DNA from: CAADGY01 sp900696665
Lineage (GTDB): Bacteria; Acidobacteriota; Terriglobia; Bryobacterales; Bryobacteraceae
Length of the DNA: 64,000 nucleotides
Reading direction: 5' to 3'
Assembly (NCBI GenBank): GCA_035063885.1
Contig: JAPSFM010000002.1
Coordinates: 94,844-158,843, forward strand
Shown here: piece by piece, positions 59,821 to 64,000 of the stretch
How the letters are laid out: every line of letters starts with the position of its first letter
How positions within the stretch are numbered: the first letter of the stretch is position 1
The notes under the pieces: model-generated
What the model saw: the letters and a program-made list of their open reading frames with translations, nothing else
Told to the model about the DNA's origin: nothing
Database searches by the model: none
Translations under genes and position numbers: made by a program

Positions 59821-62800
59821 CTAATCGCCGGCGGGCGACTGTGCTACTTCGACGCTCTCCAGCCGCCGCCTTGATACCCAGTGTCCCAAATCGTCGAACA
59901 GCGAGTAGGCTACAGGCGTTACGATCAACGTGAGCAACAACGAAAGACTCTGCCCGCCGATGACAATGATCGCGATCGAACGGCGCTCCTCCGCACCGGG
60001 ACCGGCGCCGAGCGCAAGAGGCAGCATGCCTGCAACCAATGTGAGAGTCGTCATCAGAATAGGCCGCAGGCGGTCCCGGTTCGCCTGCAGGATCGCTTGC
60101 ATCCGCTCCATACCCGCCCGCCGCAAGTTGTTCGTGTGATCAACCTGCAAAATCGAATTCTTTTTCACCACGCCGAAGAGCACCAGGATACCTAGTGCCG
60201 AGTAAAGGTTCAGCGTGTCCCGGAACAGCCATAGCGACAGGAAACCGAACGGAACCGCAAGCGGCAGGCTAAGCAGTATAGTGACCGGGTGCGTCAGGCT
60301 TTCAAACTGGGAAGCCAGAACCATATACATGAATGTGATGGAAAGCAGAAAAGCGAGCAGAAATTCTCCCAGCGTCCGCTCGAATTCCCGGCCGCGGCCC
60401 ACCACCATCGTAGTGTATGCCGCCGGAAGATTCATTGCGCCGACGGCTTTGTACATTTCATCCAGCCTGTCGGCCAATGCGTAGCCAGCGCTGATGTTGG
60501 CGCGTATACCGACCACGCGCTGCCGGTCAAGCCGCTCGATGCGGAATGCCGACATCGATTCACGCATATTCACAACGTTGTCGAGCCGTGTCAGGCCGCT
60601 CTTGGCCGAAGGCACCCACAGTTTCGAAACGGTCGCAGCGCTATCACGGTCCTTCCCCACGAGGCGTACTTCCACGTCGTATTCCTCGGCCGCTCTTTCA
60701 TCGCGGAAACGCGAAACCTCATCATCGCCTCCCACCATAATGCGCAACGATCCGGCAATATCGGAAGCGTCCACGCCGAGGTCTGCCGCGCGCCCGCGGT
60801 CGATGAACACGCGGAGTTCGGGTTTGGTGAGCCGCAGAGTAGTGTCCACATCCACGATGCCCGGGGTTTGTGCCGCCACCGTCCGTAAATGCTCGCTGTA
60901 GCGGTGCAGTTCCATCAGGTCGGGCCCGCGCAGCGCCAGGTCCAGATCAACGGGCGCGGATCCCTGGTTCACAGAAACCGAATTGCGCACCGATACACGA
61001 AGATCCGGATAACGCCTGACGCGCCCGCGGACCGCCTGCATCACGTCGCGTTGTGAGTATACGCCGCGAAACGCCTCCCACGGATGTCCTTCCAGCGTCT
61101 TCTTTGCAAGCCTCGAAATACTGAAGACACGATCTTCGATAGGCGCCAGTTTCACGTATGCGCGCCCGGAATTCACCTGCTGGAGGTAACCTGTACCAAT
61201 GATGGTAAGCACGTGCTCGATGCCGGGCAGGTTTCTAAGCTCTCCTGAGAGGCGGTCCATCGCGTCCTGCATCGCCGTCAAACTGGTCCCTTCTGGAGCG
61301 GTGACCGACATCTCGAATTCGCTCTCGTCGACATTTGTGGGGATGTACTCGTGCCGTACGAGCTTGTACAAGGGAATGCCGGAAGCCATCACCAGCAACG
61401 CGAAACCGGCGACAAAGGCGCGGTGGCGCATCGCCGCTGCAAGCAGCCGCATGTAAATCCGGTCCACGTGCACATAGAACCCCCGCCGGGAACCGCCATG
61501 GCTTGTCACATCCTGCCGCCGGAGCATGCGCGAACTCATCATCGGTGTCAGGCTGAAGCTGACAACGAGAGAGACGAGAATGGCGACCGAGGCCGTGAAC
61601 CCGAAGCTGTACAGGAAACGCCCGGAGATGCTGGACATGAACGACACCGGCAGAAACACCACCACCAGGCTGAGCGTTGTCGCCATCACCGCCAAACCGA
61701 TGTCTTTCGTCGCCATCACCGCGGCCTGCATGGGCGGAATCGCCTTTTCCTCGATGAAGCGAAAAATGTTTTCAAGCACGACAATCGCATCGTCGATCAC
61801 CACTCCCACCATCAGGACCAGCGCCAGCATGGTGATGTTGTTGAGCGTGAACCCAAGCCACCGCATGGCGCCGAACGTGGCGATGATCGACGCGGGAATG
61901 GCTACGGCGGCAATTAGCGTCGCCCGCCAGTTCCGGATGAACATCAATACAACCATCGAGGCTAGAATACTGCCTAGAATCAGGTGCAGCCGCACCTCAT
62001 GGAAAGCGGCCTCAATGTAGCGCGATTGGTCCTGCACCACGTCCAAATCGACACCTGGGGGCAGCAGACGCCTGACACTTTCCAGGCGCCCCTTGACGTT
62101 GCCGATAACCTGAATGGTGTTGGCGCCGGATTGCCGCTGAATCTCCAGCGCCACCGCTTCCTTAGCGTCGTAACGCGCCGCACTGCGCTGCTCCTTGTGG
62201 CCGTCCTCAGCGTATCCCAGGTCACGGATCCGAATCGGAGTGTTGCCAATCGTCGCCACGACTAATTCGTTAAACAGCGTCGGGTCCGGAAAGCGCCCCA
62301 AAGTCCGCAGCACGAGTTCGCGCCGTCCTTCATCCACGCGCCCGCCAGGGATATCCGAATTCTGTCGCGCCACGGCATCCCGCACGGCGAGAATCGGAAT
62401 GTGGTAAGCGGCCAGCCGGTCTGCATCCACCCAGACATTGATGGCGCGCCGCTGTCCGCCGACGATTTGTACCTGCCCGACGCCGCCGGCGGATTCGATG
62501 GCATCCTGCACCTGGCGGTCCGCGATTTCATACAACTCGCGAGGGGTCTTATCCCCGCTGAGCACCAGCGTCATTACGGGTGCGGCGTCGGCGTCCAGCT
62601 TGCGTATCAGCGGCGGCTTGGCGTCCTGCGGCAGCAGGCTGATGACTGTTGCGACAGCGTCCCGCACATCCTGCGCCGCCACATCGATATCGCGTTCCAG
62701 GTTGAAAGTGATGGTTAGGATTGAGACGCTCTCAATAGAAGAGGACCGCAGCGTGTCGATGCCTTCCACCGTGGCCACGGCGTCTTCGATGCGCCGCGTG

Positions 62801-62991
62801 ACGGTGCTTTCAATCTCTTCTGGCGATGCGCCAGGTAGCATGGTTCGAACGGTGACGATCGGAATATCGACATCGGGGAAACGATCAATGCCAAGCTTGC
62901 CGTAAGACACACCGCCGATTACAACCATCGCCATGACGAGCATCACCGCGAATACCGGACGTGCGACGCAGATCTCCGCGAGCTTCTGCAT
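59821..62991 (-). CDS. RND efflux transporter, HAE1/AcrB family
   Basis: Inner-membrane RND pump (1056 aa). It has the N-terminal TM helix (ARPVFAVMLVMAMVVIGGVSYG), porter and docking subdomains, the proton-relay acids in GVVIDDAIVVLENIFRFIEE, and the lysine in FGVVKKNSILQVDHTN. It starts 2 bases after the adaptor stop, so both come from one message. The Gfo/Idh start lies 45 bases beyond its stop on the same strand, so that gene might also be co-transcribed. It is clearly different from the pump at 22929-26024 although of the same family. Substrate unknown. Confidence 0.94.
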   Translation of the reverse strand: MQKLAEICVARPVFAVMLVMAMVVIGGVSYGKLGIDRFPDVDIPIVTVRTMLPGASPEEIESTVTRRIEDAVATVEGIDTLRSSSIESVSILTITFNLERDIDVAAQDVRDAVATVISLLPQDAKPPLIRKLDADAAPVMTLVLSGDKTPRELYEIADRQVQDAIESAGGVGQVQIVGGQRRAINVWVDADRLAAYHIPILAVRDAVARQNSDIPGGRVDEGRRELVLRTLGRFPDPTLFNELVVATIGNTPIRIRDLGYAEDGHKEQRSAARYDAKEAVALEIQRQSGANTIQVIGNVKGRLESVRRLLPPGVDLDVVQDQSRYIEAAFHEVRLHLILGSILASMVVLMFIRNWRATLIAAVAIPASIIATFGAMRWLGFTLNNITMLALVLMVGVVIDDAIVVLENIFRFIEEKAIPPMQAAVMATKDIGLAVMATTLSLVVVFLPVSFMSSISGRFLYSFGFTASVAILVSLVVSFSLTPMMSSRMLRRQDVTSHGGSRRGFYVHVDRIYMRLLAAAMRHRAFVAGFALLVMASGIPLYKLVRHEYIPTNVDESEFEMSVTAPEGTSLTAMQDAMDRLSGELRNLPGIEHVLTIIGTGYLQQVNSGRAYVKLAPIEDRVFSISRLAKKTLEGHPWEAFRGVYSQRDVMQAVRGRVRRYPDLRVSVRNSVSVNQGSAPVDLDLALRGPDLMELHRYSEHLRTVAAQTPGIVDVDTTLRLTKPELRVFIDRGRAADLGVDASDIAGSLRIMVGGDDEVSRFRDERAAEEYDVEVRLVGKDRDSAATVSKLWVPSAKSGLTRLDNVVNMRESMSAFRIERLDRQRVVGIRANISAGYALADRLDEMYKAVGAMNLPAAYTTMVVGRGREFERTLGEFLLAFLLSITFMYMVLASQFESLTHPVTILLSLPLAVPFGFLSLWLFRDTLNLYSALGILVLFGVVKKNSILQVDHTNNLRRAGMERMQAILQANRDRLRPILMTTLTLVAGMLPLALGAGPGAEERRSIAIIVIGGQSLSLLLTLIVTPVAYSLFDDLGHWVSRRRLESVEVAQSPAGD

Positions 62992-62993
62992 GC

Positions 62994-64000
62994 TCAGGTG
63001 CCTTGTGCGGTCACTCGCTGGCCCTTCGCCATGCGGTCGTTTGCTTTTCGGACTACGCGGTCACCCGCCTCGAGACCGGATAGGATTTCGACACGTTCGC
63101 CGGGCAGGCGCCGGCCGGATTTTACAACACGCTCATCCAGCACATTACCCGTTACCACAAAGACACGTTCAATACCGGCGAAACTGGTGAGCGCGTCTGC
63201 GGGAACAAGGATGCCCTTGGCCCTTTCATCCACCGTAATGGAACCTTCTACGAACGATCCGGGCCGGAGCAATCCACTCTGATTGGGGATCTCGCCTTCG
63301 ATGGTCAACGAGCGGTTCTCCGCCCGGATGGCCGGGCTCAGGCGTACAACGCGGCCTCCACTCACCGTGCCTGGACCTTCCAAGCGGACGTCGATCCGCT
63401 GGCCGAGCCGTACGCGTACGGCGAGCCGTTCCGGCACCTCCAACCGCAGACGGAGCGGATGCTGCCGGACCAGCGTTACCACCGGTGCGTTGACCGCCAG
63501 ATACTCACCTAACGAGGCAATACGCCGTGTCACCGCACCGGAAAAAGGGGCGCGGATTGTGCAATCGCTAAGCTGCTGCCGCGCCAGCGCCAACCGGGCG
63601 CGCCGCTCACTCAGCTGCGCCCGCATGCCGGCCACTTCTTCGAGGGAAGCCTGGTAGCGGGCTTCCGCCGCCTGCAAGTTAACCTGAGCGCGGTCGTAGT
63701 CGAGCTTCGAAACGACACCTTCCTTATACAGCTTCGACGTATTGTCAAACAATAGCCGAGCATCACTGAGGTTCGCTGCCGTCTGCCGGACCGTAGCGGT
63801 TTGTTCCGGGACGACGTCATCATGAACCGCGGAAGCGATGCCCAACCGCGCTCTCATCTGCTCCACCAGCGCCTCGGATTGGAGTACCTGTAGCGCATAA
63901 TCGTCCTTTTCCAACTCGGCCAGGACTTCCCCTTCCCGAACTACGCTACCCAGGTCCACACGCAAGGCTTGAACACGTCCCGCGACCTTGGCACTGATTG
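62994..64000 (-). CDS. RND membrane-fusion protein (HlyD/AcrA family), 5' end missing
   Basis: Periplasmic adaptor of the pump encoded just downstream. The gene runs off the window: in-frame codons continue to 64000 (ISAKVAGRVQALRVDLG), so the N-terminus and any signal peptide or lipobox are absent. Visible are the lipoyl halves (VREGEVLAELEKDDYAL and DCTIRAPFSGAVTRRIASLG) flanking a coiled-coil hairpin (about LFDNTSKLYKEGVVSKLDYDR to ERRARLALARQQLS), then a beta-barrel domain (RLRLEVPERLAVRVRLGQ) and a membrane-proximal domain. The hairpin is of the length used to dock a TolC-type channel, which is not in the window. Confidence 0.92.
   Translation of the reverse strand, partial: ISAKVAGRVQALRVDLGSVVREGEVLAELEKDDYALQVLQSEALVEQMRARLGIASAVHDDVVPEQTATVRQTAANLSDARLLFDNTSKLYKEGVVSKLDYDRAQVNLQAAEARYQASLEEVAGMRAQLSERRARLALARQQLSDCTIRAPFSGAVTRRIASLGEYLAVNAPVVTLVRQHPLRLRLEVPERLAVRVRLGQRIDVRLEGPGTVSGGRVVRLSPAIRAENRSLTIEGEIPNQSGLLRPGSFVEGSITVDERAKGILVPADALTSFAGIERVFVVTGNVLDERVVKSGRRLPGERVEILSGLEAGDRVVRKANDRMAKGQRVTAQGT

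Noticed and set aside
1..64000. CRISPR arrays, tRNA or rRNA genes, insertion sequences, prophage
   Set aside because: I saw no spaced identical repeats, no conserved tRNA arm sequences in the gaps, no transposase or integrase text, and no structural phage genes. A covariance-model scan could still find a small RNA I missed.

Overview
The window looks like a chromosomal segment from a GC-rich member of the Acidobacteriota, probably near Bryobacterales/Solibacteres. This placement rests on gene content and was not searched. The indicators are two very large Oar-type TonB receptors with an N-terminal carboxypeptidase-regulatory domain, a DUF1549/DUF1553 plus DUF1501 pair, a DUF1080 protein, a von Willebrand A protein of the acidobacterial type, Tat-targeted Gfo/Idh and amidohydrolase proteins, and HAE1-type RND pumps. 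I see no rRNA, tRNA, CRISPR array, phage or intact insertion sequence.

Layout. 41-4466 (+): a coupled M16 zinc-protease pair plus a small secreted protein, joined by 4-base start/stop overlaps. 4480-9291: a secreted propeller-like protein coupled to an RlmD-type RNA methyltransferase (-), trpS (+) and an MFS exporter (+). 9241-21811 (-): one long array whose downstream part is fadN-fadA-fadE (the order known from Bacillus subtilis), ending in a small P-loop kinase. Its upstream part is a 2-hydroxyacyl-CoA dehydratase-like protein, a giant fused dehydratase activase and a deoxyhypusine-synthase-like protein. 22153-28524 (+): a BON-LysM protein, an RND pump without an adaptor, a secreted M23/PKD protein and two tiny zinc-ribbon proteins. 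28478-32218 (-): an ornithine-cyclodeaminase-like protein and aceE.

32274-45784 reads as an accessory catabolic region for small organic or amino compounds. It has an exported amidohydrolase, an exported SelA-like PLP protein, an MFS importer, a large secreted protein of unknown function, a second amidohydrolase, a TonB receptor, a self-processing P1 peptidase and a two-domain alpha/beta hydrolase. 45797-46448 is decayed: an orphan FitA/VapB-type antitoxin and a frameshifted reading frame. 46500-51106 (+) is the cytochrome/LamG DUF1549-DUF1553 protein with its DUF1501 partner. 51127-55348 (-) is a TonB receptor with a DUF1080 protein. 55540-57280 holds a relic of a Gfo/Idh gene and a von Willebrand A gene broken by one in-frame TAG. 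57414-64000 has a polysaccharide deacetylase (+), an intact Gfo/Idh oxidoreductase (-) and an RND pump with its adaptor (-), the adaptor running off the window end.

The signals I consider most worth following are a leader repeat shared by the MFS and RND genes (7896-7986 and 22800-22913), the dehydratase/activase/DHS-like group beside beta-oxidation genes, the exported SelA-like plus amidohydrolase pair, the single amber codon in the von Willebrand gene, and the A7 frameshift next to the orphan antitoxin.
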